Positions 1 to 14,700 of a stretch of DNA of 64,000 nt are shown here, one piece after another. The DNA comes from Phoronis australis. Its lineage: Eukaryota > Phoronida > Phoronidae. The DNA is taken from NCBI GenBank assembly GCA_002633005.1, contig NMRA01000023.1, positions 640,205 through 704,204 on the forward strand, given 5' to 3'. Below the pieces are notes generated by a model that worked only from the letters and a program-made list of their open reading frames with translations, had not been told where the DNA came from and ran no database searches. The position numbers and the translations under genes are program-made. How positions within the stretch are numbered: the first letter of the stretch is position 1; each line of letters starts with the position of its first letter.

Positions 1-2707
1 AATCTTTTAAATAAAGAAAAGTATTCCGTACACGTCGCATTCAGTCAGTGGCAGCGGCATTGGCCCTTACAACAAGACAATCGTGTGGTAAGTTGGTACA
101 AGGGTATTAAATGTTGGCTCAGCGGGGTCACAAGTGCTGATGAGCACAAAAAGGATGATGTAACAAGGGCCGGGATTATATATTTTTCTCAAAAACGAAA
201 TTATTTTTTAACATTTTCCGTCCTACTTTGATATGAACTCTTATTCTGAACTCGAGTGCATTACGGCTCTCGTGGATGACTGTGCAACTGTATTTTGCAC
301 TTGGTGACCCCATAATTTAAGCTCTAAATCCTAGTCTATACTTGACATCTCGAGTTGTTGCGCGAGTTTATAGGAAGAGTCTAGAGGTCATCAAATGCGA
401 ATTTGGACTACCCGGTTCAAAATGGTTTGGGTAACCCGTAATATATTCAAGGACAGAACAAATAAAAAAAAACGTACCGAGAGAGGTGTATATAAAGTAA
501 TAATCCCACTCGAAATTATTTCGTGCATCGACCTAGACTGAATCCCATACGATTCGAATTCCTAAGTTTGTTTCATTTTTCGCAGAGTTTATAATACTTC
601 CGGCAGACTGTTCACGTGGCGGATCACATCCTGTATGTACGACATGTACTTGGTTGTTAGGTTACAGGTTTTCTCTAGTAAAAACAGTTTTAAATGCAAC
701 AATTTATTACTTGATAAGAGATAACAAATATGAAAACAACGGTGATTGTGCATTGAACTTGCAACAATTCCTGAACATAGCTTAAGTAACCAAAATAACG
801 AGGAATCGGCGCCTGAGTTGCAGACAATATAATATTTAGCAATTGAAAACTAAGACAGAAGTGTCATACAATTAACAGTTTTGTTCCAGATGTTACGTTT
901 GGGACCTGATTGCATGTTGAATGTTATATACACTGCTGCAATTGTTTTACTTTAAACTATTTTGGGAAAGTTTGATGATTGAACCGGCTAACGACGTCGA
1001 GTCGACTTTGACCTACCTTTTGAACTTTACATGTAAGAGGGCGCTGTTAAAGTAGTCCGGTAGGGAAATACGGAAAACAAATATCACTTTTCCGTATTGC
1101 ACTCGACTGATTCAACGTGTAGGTGATAACAGATAATTATCCTGAGTTCGAAGGAGAAAGACAAATGTAAAATATATTTTCAAATAAAAAGATTAGCACC
1201 CAGGGACATGGTGTCATATGATGCAGGTGGTTTACATGAACGAGCAGCTTAGAGATGTATATAGGAATAGTCGTCGTTATGTAAATCATCAGAAAGGAGG
1301 GTTGTTGGGTGATAGCGAGGAACAGTGCTTAACTGGTAACACACAGCAGGCTTCTTAATGAAACGCTATATCCCATCGTGTCGAGTGAATGACTTGTCGC
1401 GACTGGCATAGAGGTATGCCTGAAGAACATTGGGTAGGGCATGGTTTCGATTCCTGCTCCTCGATATATCTCTCCGCAGATGTATTTCCTTGGGGTTGAA
1501 CTCGTTTCTCGGCCGGGGATGTACTGGCGATCGTTGACACGGATTTGCTCATAGAAATTTGATTTTGCCGCTCCCATAGATCACGTGCAGAGAAAACTTG
1601 GCTGCGGATCTCAACTTTAACTTTTAAACGGTGATCGCAAATTCACACCGGATACTGGTCCGTCACCTAACGTTTATTTTTGAAGCTCGTACTCCAATTC
1701 AGTAATAACACTTTGGGCGACAGTGTTCCTTTTATAGTCTTCGCACGACCGATGTAGCTGAAGGTAGGATCATCTTGAAGACTAATGAATCAATCAGGGG
1801 AGACCATCAATAGGATGAAAACTTAAGCAGAAGGGGTAGTCACGTAGGACGAAACAAATCCATCTCATGGGAAATAATACAAGCAACGGAGTAAAACGAA
1901 GTGCACAAGGACAAATAGTATCTCCAGACTGTTGCACACAATGTAGTAGGGCACATAGGTCTAGAAGTGGCGATGAACTCCAGGAAAAGAGCTTGAGGTT
2001 TGGTGTGTTTTTTGACAACCAACAAGCTAACCTGAGAAATAGAGGTGCCAGTTTCACACTTTTGGCTGTTGCAACTTTCTTCGAAGGACGAGTGCCCGTC
2101 TTGAGACCACATTGGTCAGTGCTCAATCACGGTGATCGTCTGGTGAAGAGTAAACACTTTAGCAGTTAATAATGTTTTGAATTTTGGGACTTCTTACCAC
2201 GGCACCCTAAAATAGGTGGGTGAACGAATATACTTGGCACCGATGTTCAATGAACTCTGGGGCGCTGTGAATAGTCTGTTTTTCTCATTCATAGCGTGAT
2301 TTCAGTCTTTAATTTCTGCTCTAAGGAACGACACAGAGTAAACATAATAAGATTTAACTTAAAAGTGCGAGTCAGAGACAGAAATAACGCTTGATCATGA
2401 ATTATGTCCACAGTGTGTGGATACTGGGGGATTGTTTTAAGTTGATGATCTGTAGTTTTTTCGCCTGAACTGAAAGATAATTCAAATATTTACGTTAAAA
2501 TAACTTTAGGATGTCTCATTTCAGTTGTCCCTCTGTACAAAGACGCTTTTTATTTGATGCTGCAGCGGTGAGTTAATATTGAAAATTCTGTTTCTAACCT
2601 GTAACATTTTAAGAGGTGACATGTGTAGGAAATCTATTTTTTCAATTTCAAAATCAGGAAAATTAAAAATAGTTTTCTTTGCTCAGTCAAATCCTTTTCC
2701 TTGCTAG
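1..2707. other. Upstream flank, no gene recognised
   Basis: AT-rich sequence with short open frames on both strands, the longest about 100 codons at 1867-2169 (+), with overlapping open frames at 1840-2126 (-). None shows a recognisable domain or has convincing splice partners. The region should contain the 5' untranslated exon and promoter of CATSPER4, but I could not place them. Confidence 0.5.
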
Positions 2708-5700
2708 CTTGTTGACAGGAAACACATGCTTTTTCATGGAGACCCGCCGCCATTGGAAGATTTTAACGATATTGTTGACATTGACGATAACAGAGCTGAA
2801 GATATTGTGTCCCAGGAACTATGCAGGAAAGTCCTGGAGTCGGGACCATTTAGGTTTGTATTTCTTATTCTAGCAACAACGGGGTTCAGACTAAATGCGA
2901 TTTCTCACATGACCTGTAATGTGTTACGACAAGACTGCTTAATAACACCGAGTACTTAATTTTTTTTTATTACATGAGCGAATCACAAAGTAGTGCAGAA
3001 TAGAAATTCATACGCCTTACATTTTATCATCCGCAAAACATTAATACCAAGAACCAAACAATGCCGGAATTCCTCGATGAAAACAAGGTTATGGATGACA
3101 AATTGGGTATCGCAACTGTAATTAAAAGAGAGGGTGTTCTGTACACGGTAAAAATAGTTGGGACAGATTTTTTTAACATTCATGACGCCAGACTAGCAAA
3201 ATTAGCTGAAAGTGAAAAATATCTTAGTGTAACCACTGGCGGGTCAAGTCGGTTCGTCGACTGCCACCCTTACCAAGTCAGTGAAACATATCTATGTACT
3301 CCCAGTCGAAAGGACATGCAAGCAATTTCATAACGGATCCATCTTCGGCGGCGAATTCCATATCCACATACATTGAAACTGGGAAGAACCTCAACTCAAC
3401 ATGTCACACGGTGAGCTGACCAGTTGTGCTGTCTCAAGGTCATTTCAGTGCTCAAGCACGGGGTAGTCCTGCTGACTCTGTTATTTATAACAGTTTGTTA
3501 ACTTTTAAAGTTATAACTCCAAAGAGCATTTATTAGGTTCTAACTTCAACGTTTGTTACGAAAGCTAAATGAAATTTAGAATTGTCAAGTTTGCAATAAA
3601 ATTATTAGCAAAAATTAACCGGGTTTACTTTGGATTGCCTAATCTTGCATTTACAAAACTTGCGTCATGTGGTTGAAAGTTCCAGACAGGTCGAGTTTTT
3701 CGGGAAAAAGATGGTTTTACGGTTCACGTGAGAAAACAAATCCTACACACGTCTCAGGTTTGTGACATGGGCAAAACCTCTTGGAAATTTCCAAAAGAGT
3801 TTGCCTTGATATCATAAAACTGAGACTCGTGTAGGATTCTCTATATCCCTTTCACTCAACTGAAATTATATTATAGCCATCGTTTGACATTTTTATTAAA
3901 GGTGTTACTAAGTTCTAAAAAAATAACAATACTAGGCCTATACCTTTGAGATAAGGCGTTGCAATGTTTGGTTTCTCAACCAATGTATCTTTACAAACTG
4001 CACTATTGACCTGGTAAAACTGTCAAAAGCATAACTTCGAAAAACAACAAGATAAAAGTAGACGAAAATTACGAAATAGGACAAAAATATTCCGAGTGGA
4101 GCGCTCTTCGCCAGCCGCTGCACTGATCGATACATAAGAACACACCTCTCAGAATGTTCAGCTATTGTTAAACTGAATGTGTACATGTATATTTACCCGT
4201 TTTTATATTCTCTTTAAATGATAAGTCGGTGATGCCGTGCTTCTATTTATATCCTTATGTGGAATCCATTATTTCATACGTAACGCCTGCGGATGAAAAC
4301 GTTTCTCCTTTAAGTGTGAACCACGTGTGTTTAATCGTATCATTCATTTGTATAGTACTAAATTTACTCAAATGTTCAATAAATTATTCACACTACGTTG
4401 CTGAAGTACATGAAATGGAAGAAATTAAAGGGACATTGTCATTATTAAGGCTTAAACCCCACATTGATAGACGGGGTAGACCTTAAGGTCTTAGCAACAA
4501 CAAAGTATGTTGTAGTTCTGCGATGTTATTACAAGTTGCGAACTTCTCGGCGTTGCTTGCTAGCCATTCGCTGAAATCAATGTCGGTGACTTTACCAGTT
4601 AATACGGGTAAAATATGTTTATTTATCGAGTGGGATTGAGCTCCGCCACCACAGCATCAACCGCGGGCTGCAGGTTCGAGTCCGCGTTGTGGCAAATCTC
4701 AGAAATTCATTTTCTTCCCGATAACGACCCTTTAACGAAGTAGACCGACGAGGCGATGTTCGTATTACACTTCGGCCTGCGTTTGTTTTAGGCTGGTGAT
4801 ACTTGGTCTAATCATAATCAACGCCATTCTCATCGGTATTCAGACGAACGAAGAACTGGTAAGTCAATACGAATCCGCCGTTTTTAAAATCCCAATATCA
4901 AATTATCATCTTTGACGATTTTTGTCATAACTTTAAAGCGTCTAAAAGCCATATTCTGATATTTGCTCTTTCTTTGCGTTCTCTGTTTGAATCGGCACTG
5001 GTTACAGTAAAACGAATATAATTTCTTTGCCGACTAATACGAACCGGATATGAGAAGTTACTTACAGAGCCCTCTCTGGAGCAATAACCAACTGCCGGTT
5101 CTTCTCAAGTCTAGCAGCCATTACTAAACCAAGTAAAGATCACGTTAAGACCGATTTTACAACTGCAAGCGGCCTAAGTCAAATGTTTGCCCTTTTAAGG
5201 TGACTGAGTAAATTCACAACCATAATAATTAAAGCTGTGTTCACAAAATTTGTTTCAGACTATAGATTACTTCTATCTGTTAACAATCTTCGACCAGTTT
5301 GTGCTTACCATCTTCATCTGTGAGCTGCTTCTCAAGTGGTACTACGGCTTCTGGGTGTTCTGGAGAGTTGGCTGGAACGTCCTCGACTTTATTATTATCC
5401 TCCTGCTATTAGTTGGACCAAGTCAGTATTTTCTTGGAGCTCTAGCTTTGCTGATTTTTAAGGTTACGTAAGACTTCATTGGCCAGTCTGTGTGTTTAGC
5501 CAAATGTCTATAAAATCAAAGATTTTGCTTTGAGAAAGTATGAACTTTTGCTGATATAAAATCAAAGATTTTATATCAGCAAAAGTTCATACTTTCTCAA
5601 AGCAAAAGGCCTGCAGAGTTTAATGTTTGACTTTATACCAATGGGCCGTTAATTGGGTCACGCAACCATGTTTTAGTAAAATTTATCTAAGATAAAAGAG

Positions 5701-8700
5701 AAAGATACATTGATAGCAAAACAACAGTATCGATAAATGATCCAATTTTATTTGATATGAATGTCGAGGTGAGATCTCAAAACAATATTGCAGTAGATTG
5801 CAGCAGGTTTCTTAAATATCCTTTTGTATTCGTTTCATGTAGCTTTAGAACGTTTTCATCATCACCATGATGCCATATAATTACATTACATGCATTTATA
5901 CATACTTATATAATCGTTTCAGCTCTTACCTTCCTGGGAAGCAGCAGAATCCTTAGAATACTCCGCGTATTTCGAGCTTTCCGAAGCATACGTAGGTACG
6001 TGAAAAATGGGCACTGTACCACCACACCATTTTTGAAGCATCTGATAAACGAGTCGATCAACTGACTAGCTTGATGATTGATTAATTGTGGATGTTTTAC
6101 CTTCAGCGTTGGCGCCTTTGCTGGCTTGTCCACTGTTGTGCAAACTATTCTCCAATCAATTCCCGGTAAGTCATTTGTGATAATTTAGAAATACAGTTGT
6201 CAAAGATTCCCAGACTTAAGTCCTTCAAGCAGTCACGTGGGTGCACTTTCTCCCATTGCCTTGTTTGACAGAAACGTTCACGTTCATCAAAATTTCTCAA
6301 CTACATCGCTTGTCTACAGTTGCGAAGTCGACGTACACAGACAACTTTTAAAAGAAGTCTCCAGTCCCACGTGACCAATTACGACCATTGAGGAAGCATT
6401 TAAAGCTCCTGGTGCCAAAAACGACTTTGTTCACGGGCGACGACATTTGGTCTTCCAGAACAACGTCATCGTTTTCTTATCCTTTGGTTGAATTGGTAAA
6501 ACCTGAAGACTTTCATATTTTGACTTTATCAATTGGGTCACGTGACCATGTCTTTTAAATAAAATTTAGCAAAAAAAGAAGTTATTTCCAAGCAAAACAA
6601 TGGTATCAATAATGTGACCAAATTTGATTTGATATAAAAGTTTAAGAGGAAATCTCGAAAAAACACTACTACTTTTCTAAATTTTTATTTCCTTTTCGTT
6701 TTTAGTAACTTTTTCATTTTCTTCATAACAATCAAAAAAGTCCGATTTTTGGTAGCCCCTCGTGCAAGTACAGAACATTTTAAAAACAAGTGTCACATGG
6801 ATCCATTCAACCATTTTTGAGATAAGATGTTTCGAAGTCTGCCTAATTTGGTCAGTTTTCGAAGGCCCTAAATACCGGGAATTTCCGAATATAGGTACAT
6901 GTACGTGGACGGATATTCGGAAAACAACCTTTCCAAGACATCATTTGAAATGGAATATGCCTCTCGGTGGTATGTTCGGAAAGCGAGGCCTATTGTGGGA
7001 AATTGTACCAAACATTTTATGAAGCAGTTTTTGTGAAACAAACATGAGTTGGGAAGTTTTTTGAAATAAACAGTTCGCTTTTTATGTGTGCTCTAGTAGT
7101 TGTTCTTCAATACTTACTTTGCATCTAAATACATTGCCTTAAAACTGCCATTCGTACTGGGCTAACAAAAGAATCCATAAGATTTTCAAACATGCAAACA
7201 GTTACTGAAAATACACCCATGGGCGTACTTTTGGGTAAGCCTATTTTCGAAAAATTTCGTTAACCTTAAGCAGCCCAAATTCTATTGGTAGGTAAACGCT
7301 ATAAAACTTGATAACTTCGAAGCGCATATTTTGGATAGGGTCAACGGCGCTTTTTAAAAGTCAAAGGTCAATGGATGCAACAGAGACTTTTGAGCTAGCC
7401 TTTTCACTTCATAACATTCACAAACTTTGGGGGTAATTAGTGGCAACCGTGCGTAATTAAGAGCATTATGTTCAGCTAATTTGTACTTTTATTCTTTACA
7501 AGGGATAACTCTCATTTTCACAGTGATTCAACGAACCAAAATATCAAATCTTACTGGTTATATTGTTCAGACTTACATGGGCTACGAAGGGGTCAACCAG
7601 TAAATTTCTTGAGTTAGACTCTGGAAGTTATATTACGAAGCAGACGTAAATAGATGCATCAGCGGGAGAATTTTAGTAAAGCAATGGCAGCTTACCACGT
7701 GGGACCGATGGCTCTTATCGCCACCACAGAACTCTAGCCCTGGAATGCCAACTCCGATCTCGTGGCCACGTGTAGTCTATGTTACCGCTAACAATAGACA
7801 TTATAACACATTTTTACGATTGTTATGTTACTAAAGAAAGTGGACTTCTCAAAGAGACAACGTTATTTTGAACACCTATTGCATAGTTGTTACGGTAAAC
7901 ATTCGAGAACGAAAATGCGGAACAACTAGTATAAAGAGTGGGACATCAGGATAAATGCCGGGCATTTGGGTCTAAGCCAAAAGTTAAGGATGTAATGTTC
8001 GCTGCAAAACACAAAGACGTACCGAAAGCGTTTTCTGGTCGAACGGGAGATGTTGTTACTTGAGGGGGAAATTGCGGGTGCCGCAAAAACCCATGAAACG
8101 TCCAGTTTTTTTCTTTTTGTCCATCGGGAAAATATGGCTATGTCGCTTGGAAAATTGCACTAGTATATGATAATACATGTACGTCAATTTGGCTGGGTGT
8201 CTGAAAGCGGGGCATTTAAGTGGTGTAGCGGACTGTCGGAAAAAATAAAAAAGTGGGACAGTTCGCCAAGAGCTGGACAATTGGCAGAAACTCTGGACGC
8301 TCTCAGCAACAGGATGTTCTGGATTGATTCCTTTTACAAGGCAAACATTTTTTAACATTATATTACCCGGGTATAGGGAAATACTACAGATAACAGTAGG
8401 CCTAATACTCAGAAATCGAATTAACAACAAACGGCATCTGGGCAACAGTTGAATATTGCACAAATGAACTATAATAGAAACAATTGAAAACAGTAATAAT
8501 ACACACGTGCACACGGACGCACGCACACACACACATANNNNNNNNNNNNNNNNNACACACACACACACACAACAACAACAATTATGAGTAATTTTTTGAA
8601 AGTTACGTAAGCACGTAAATGTCTTGTCGAAACACATCTGCCATGTAGTATGATAGGTTGTCGAAAGCGGTTCTACGACTGGAGCTGAAAAGACGTTAGA

Positions 8701-11700
8701 GGCCAAACTCTACTGGCATCTACCCAAGGACACAGGTTTAGTGCTTATATGACCACTGCAGTTGCCGGATTTTTTGACTAATTTTGGTGATTATATGGAA
8801 ACACATCTCAAGAGTCTCGCTTGATGAGCAATAATGACAAAATGAAATTGAAGCAATGAAATTAGGCTTGATTTAATAACTACGACTCTCAATCAAAACC
8901 TGGTCGAGCAGGCAGCCGGAAATTCTCAGTGCGAACTCTCGGGTCGCAAGCTGCAATAATAAAATACATTGGTCACACGCAGAAGTTGGCATTCCAGAGC
9001 AACAGTTCTATGTCGCCACGTAGCTTTACCAGGACGTATTATTTCTTCTTCGCAACTGGTGGCATAGGGGGACACTTTGACTTCGTGAAAATACCCATTT
9101 GCAATGTATGTGATGAGTGTTAAACAAAATGTATGCCATGTGACATTTACAACTCCATTGTCACAACATGAGGGCACTATGACGAAACGTACCAACGATT
9201 TCCAAACTTCTGATGGGATCTAGTGAACCCGTTTAAAGGGTCATAGGTCAATGAGTATAAAAGTGTAAATATTAATGTATGTCAAATCCATGCTTATGTT
9301 TGGCTCATCCAAAACTTTAGGTTACCAGGTTAAATTTTGGGATGAAGAAGAGTATTTTTCTGTTGAACTGTACAGCTTTACCTACTTGCCCTTTATAACT
9401 GTATTAGAGAAAACTCTGAAATCCATGCCAATCAATATCTGTGGTCAGTCTACGACTCACTGCTCACGAGCGTACGCCACGCACATAGTTCTAAGGGCTC
9501 ACACCCAATTGACTATCACGTGTTTATGTTCTTATTTACATTTCCTCAGATATGGCGAACATTGTTCTTCTGCTCTTGATAATCCTGCTCGTCTTTGCCG
9601 TGATGGGATGTGCTCTCTTCGGAAAGGAGTTAGACCATCACTTTGGCGACCTAATTATTGGTAATAGTTACGAGTGATTGGCTGCACTTGATTTACTTCG
9701 CCGGCTCAGCCGAATCAGCCAGTTAGGACATCTGATTGATCTGTTAGCCGGAAGTCGTCGTAAAGAAACAATCGGTTAAAAGTTCAGTAGCTGTTTCGCG
9801 GGGAAAAAATCTAGCCAAAATCACAATATCCCCCGTAATCTTGCGAAGTTTGGATTTGTAGCGAGGTCCTAGCGTTAGTCCTAGCTATACTGAACTCTAC
9901 ATGTACGCAGATGTCTTATCCGTTTGACCAGCGAATTGAGTCAACGTTGTTTTGTTCAGTTTTACCAGTGCAAGACTGTAAGTATCGTAACGTTCGACGA
10001 TGCTTGCATGTGTACTTGTGGACACACTTTCTCGTAATACATGGTTGTCCCAGTATGTGAGCATTTTAAAACCATGCCCTCAATACTATCACTTTTTGTA
10101 TCACACGTCATAAATTTGCGACTACTGTTTCATAATGTGTTCGTGAAATATAAACGGTAGGCCTACACCTGCATTACGTCGTTCTCCAAGCTCTTATTGA
10201 TTTCAGCGTTATTCTCGCTGTTCATCTTCGTCACTCAAGATGGATGGGTAGGCATATACCACGATTTCAAGGTAATTTTGAGTATTTTTCAGTACTCACT
10301 AAACGTTAAACTTGATTATCGCACGTCGCGATGTGCCTTACGTGTACTGCTGGTGATATATCGTACTTAATTTTAATGTGCCACGGGCAGTGGAGGTGGA
10401 CAGAAAAAGAAGAGTGTAAGGAAAGATGGATGAGAAACTAGAGAATAAACGAAAGGGCAAAGCAGAGGAGAGAGAGAGAGAGCGAACTAAAAAGGGGGAA
10501 CTTGGCTAGTCAATGGCACTATGGGAGCCAACGATTAAAGTATCCTGTATTGTTTCATTGCTTCTGCATTTCAGAACACCAAAACAGAGGTAGAGGTCCT
10601 TGGTGCTGTATTTTGTTTTCTTGTCATCTTACTGGGTGCCTTCGTTTTCGCTAACCTGATCGTTGCAGTGGTCGTCACAAACTTGGTATGTTTTCGTTTT
10701 TCTTAGGATAATTCCCGTATTCCGCAGTCCCGCTCTTCTTGACCGTGAGGTAAGATTATGTTTATTGTACAACGGTGGCGCTGTGTTCATGACGGGCTTC
10801 GCTGCCAATCATCCAGGGTGAAATGTGGCATCCCGCATCCATGGATATTTATCCAGTTTATCCCACTTCCTTTGAATCGGCATTACAGCCAACGGCACAG
10901 CAGAAATATTTTCCCGGCATGACTTGAATATGGTCCAGTCATTCTAGGGCTCCAGAGGACACAAGCTAGAAAAAATTGCAACAGAGGGTTTTTTGCATAA
11001 ATGGCATCTTCAAACATCTCTTATTGTCAGAAAAAAATCTACCGAAATCGGAGTGGCGGAAGTCGGTTTTTCAAGATGGCGGAAAAATGACCGACAAAAC
11101 GGGTGTTTACTGTTTTCTGGCATACTACTCTTATGTAACAGCTAAAAATAAAACAATAAAGTTTGTAATTGATTATATACTTTTCATAACAGGCATACCA
11201 ATCAAAAGACGCCAATTTTCCGTAAAACCAATATGGCCGACAAAATGGCGGCCGAAACGGCAATTTGGTAAATGTTGCAAGATTTCTTTTATATTTTGCC
11301 CTGAAAATGGCAAAAGTTTTATTCTTTTGTAAGTTAGACAATTGAAAATGTCTGGACCTTACAATTGGTCACTGGTTTGCGAGAAAAAAATCAAGATGGC
11401 TGACAAAATGGCCACCAAAATGGCTGCCAATTCACAAACCCCAATTTACCGCACTTACGTTCTGCAAACTTTGTTTGTAACCTGATACGCATTTACACAA
11501 AAACATTTTACAATCTACAGTCAGGGTTAATGAGTTCTTTGTTTCTATAATTTGTTTTTAAGATTTATATACTAAATGTGGAATTTTAATCACATTTTAG
11601 ACTATATAACATAAAAGTCGGTGTTTTCAGAAAAGGCTTTAGTTAAATTTTCATAATATATTTTACAAACTCATATATTTTTCTGTAAAATATATTCATA

Positions 11701-14700
11701 TGAGGTATCAAAATAATATTTTTTAGAAAAATGTGTTATTCTGGTGAGTTATTGGCTTATTCATTATACAAACCCTTAATAAAATTGGGCAGGAAGTGGC
11801 TTTTTTCTCTGTTATTGGAGATATTATTAGTTGTTCCCAAGCACCGATTTCGTCTGCTGCTGGCATGTATTGAGAATTTGGCTGCTGATTTCACCTGAAT
11901 TTGATGAAGAGCAAATAGGATTGTGTAACAAAAAGTTATTAATTAAATTTTAATAGTTAGGACTCACAATTTGTTTATATGAACATAGGTAACTGATTTT
12001 AGAGGAAATTAGTGCCTGCAAACAAAACTACAGTGACCTGAAGTCACTTGTTCTTAGCCAGGCTTGGAAGATTTCATACTCGGAGATGAGCTTTCTGGAA
12101 TGTATTGGATACGTAATGTCAAGCACAGGGCTTCAAGAAGTTCTTGAGACGGTGTAAGCATCAAACAGTGTGATCCTTATATTAAATGGAAAAAGTGTGG
12201 ATAGAGCAGTGAGGGGGCATATGTTGGTAGACTCAGCACTGAATGCTATCATGAAAGCCAGAACATTCAACATTCCACTTCCAAATATTGACAGATCAAG
12301 TAACGCCAATCCAAAACCAATGAAGAAAGAAATTCATGTTCTTCAGAAATTCCAGGAGTCCAGAATGTCACCAACACAGAACACACAGATTACATGCCAA
12401 GAGCAGTTCAATGCTTGTACACAGCCTTTGGCTCGTCAGAAGATGAAGACAGATTTTCAGACATCTCAGACATCCCAACTGATCACATAACTAGATGTAT
12501 ACTATGGGGCATGCCATATCCAGCCAGTGTCTTCCGATTCTGAACCTTGGATTACGGTGAAATGCCCTCACGAGAGTTCACTTCTGGTTTCCGACCTACT
12601 GCCACTGGTATATTCAAACACGACTGAATCAGAGTATAGGTCTTCAGAATTCACAGTGACAGAGAATAGTTCGTCAAAAGAATCAATGTCCAATGATATT
12701 CTTCATGATGATTTGAGAGCTGGTCTGAAGCAGTGTGATGATCTTATTGCTGGCATGACGTCTGTGTGCGACGATGTATGCTGGACGGAGTGTCTTGTGG
12801 GTGTCCATAAAAAATCAAAGCACATAAATCAGACTTGTCCGTGCAAAGTCGAATCATTAGTCTTTGACTACAGTATATGAAGATGATTGACATCCTTCGA
12901 CTTTTTTAAAAGCAGAAATAACGTCAGATTGGGAGCTTCACCTAAAAGCAGTTTCTGAAATGCTGCCTTACTTTGCAGCTGCTGGTCACAACTCTTATGC
13001 AAAATCTTCATACATATACTTGACTGAAGCAGACATAGCACCCGTCCAGACGTCTATGACCAACAAACCATAAGACAAAGTGACAGATTATGGGCAGGCT
13101 TGTCATGATGAGATATGATCTGGTAATTGAACAACTGCTCATGAAAAGTATTAAAGCAACAGGAGGTTTAACTAGAGGTTTGCGAAATGGGAGATACACA
13201 GAGTGCACCGTTGAATTCCTCCACAACAGTAACCCATTTTAAAGAGAAACATTACAGAACATCGCCATTGGTGTGACTGCAGACACATGCGTCAGTGCCG
13301 AAAATGCCGGAGAAGTGGGGAAGGAGGTTCACTTTTCTATGGAGGGGTCAAGTGTGAACGACTTCACATTCAGAAAGAAAGACAAGGTTGTGGCAATGAC
13401 AAGTCAATCAGTTCATGTTGCTAATAGTAATTTTACACAAGTGGATCCACGACTGCTATTTCAGCGAATCCTGACAGCTGCAAAAGACAACAGTGAAAGT
13501 TCATCAAGCCTTTTGAAGTTTGAGCTGTGTGTTGGTTCCCCTGTTCTTTTTGATACATCTGGTCTTCCCAGATTCGCTAATAAATCAATATGAGCTGATG
13601 CACTCTGATCCAGTGGAGGACTACCTGAGGATTTCAATTTCCAGAAAACACGGTGATGCACGTAATCGACGACGGTTCTCTCCTTCACCGTATTCCATGG
13701 CCTAGAGGCGAAACGTTTCAGTCATTTGGTAGAGCTTATGTGGATTACATCAGCAAGTGCACCCCGCCTACTGTTGTTTTTGATGGTTACTGAGACGGAC
13801 CATCAACTAAAGATGTCTCCCATGTTCGAAGACTGGGTGGGTTGGTTGAAACTGAAGTTCACTTCAATGGTGATATGGTGATCAAGTAAAAAAGGAACAT
13901 TTTTGGCAAAAAGCAAAAACAAACGATTCACTCACTTCTTGTCAAGTTTGCTAGGAAATGCTGGTTGCACAGTGGTACAAGCTCAAGGTGACGTAGATGT
14001 TTTAATTGTAGAAACAGCAGTAGAGAACGCAGCACAGGGTCCAACTACCCTTATTGCAGACGATACAGACTTGTTGATTCTTTTGCGTTACCATGCTACT
14101 TCACAACAAATTTCATGTTCATGAGACACCAAAGCAAGAGAAGAGTCTGGGACATCAAGGAACTACAGTTGTCTCTTGGTGCCGAAACTTGCGCAGATTT
14201 GCCATTTGCGCATGCAATAGGTGGTTGCAACACAACATTACAGCTGTTCGGTATTAGCAAAGGCTCTCCCATTCAAGAAACTGCGTGATCGAGAATTGTG
14301 CAAAAACTCTGGTCAGAGTATTCACTAGACACATGCAGCTGAAGCAAGACATATTTGAAGCTGGTAAGAGTTGTATCTGTGCTTCATGGCGGTAGTGGCT
14401 CTGGAAATTTGGACGACTTGTGATACAGGCAATTTGTGGATGAGGTGTCAGACTAGCCACAGTCCAAATACAGTCATTATCACCAACTTTCTTCAGTAGC
14501 TAAATTCCATGCTGCCGGGACATATTATCAAGAGCAAGAGCGGTCAAATTTCCGTGGCAGTGACTCGCTGTATTGGGGATGGATGATGGCAGGTGGAAAA
14601 TTCATTCCCACGACGACGGACCATTCAGCAGCACCAGATAACCTGCTGAAAGTAGTGAGATGCTCGGGTAAGACCAACTGCAGTTCCAAGAGATGTTCTT

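Noticed and set aside
3061-3333. 90-codon ATG-led frame in the first CATSPER4 intron
   Set aside because: The family sequence is contiguous across the 2853/4792 junction, leaving no room for it, and it shows no domain. A chance or transposon-derived frame is more likely.
4626-4692. Functional tRNA gene
   Set aside because: Only the internal promoter boxes are recognisable; acceptor and anticodon stems do not pair.
5422-5471. Continuation of the S2-S3 reading frame past 5421
   Set aside because: Gives the wrong phase for the S4 exon; the GTCAGT donor at 5422 restores both frame and family similarity.
8056-8706. 216-codon minus-strand frame
   Set aside because: Passes through unknown bases and an AC repeat; no domain.
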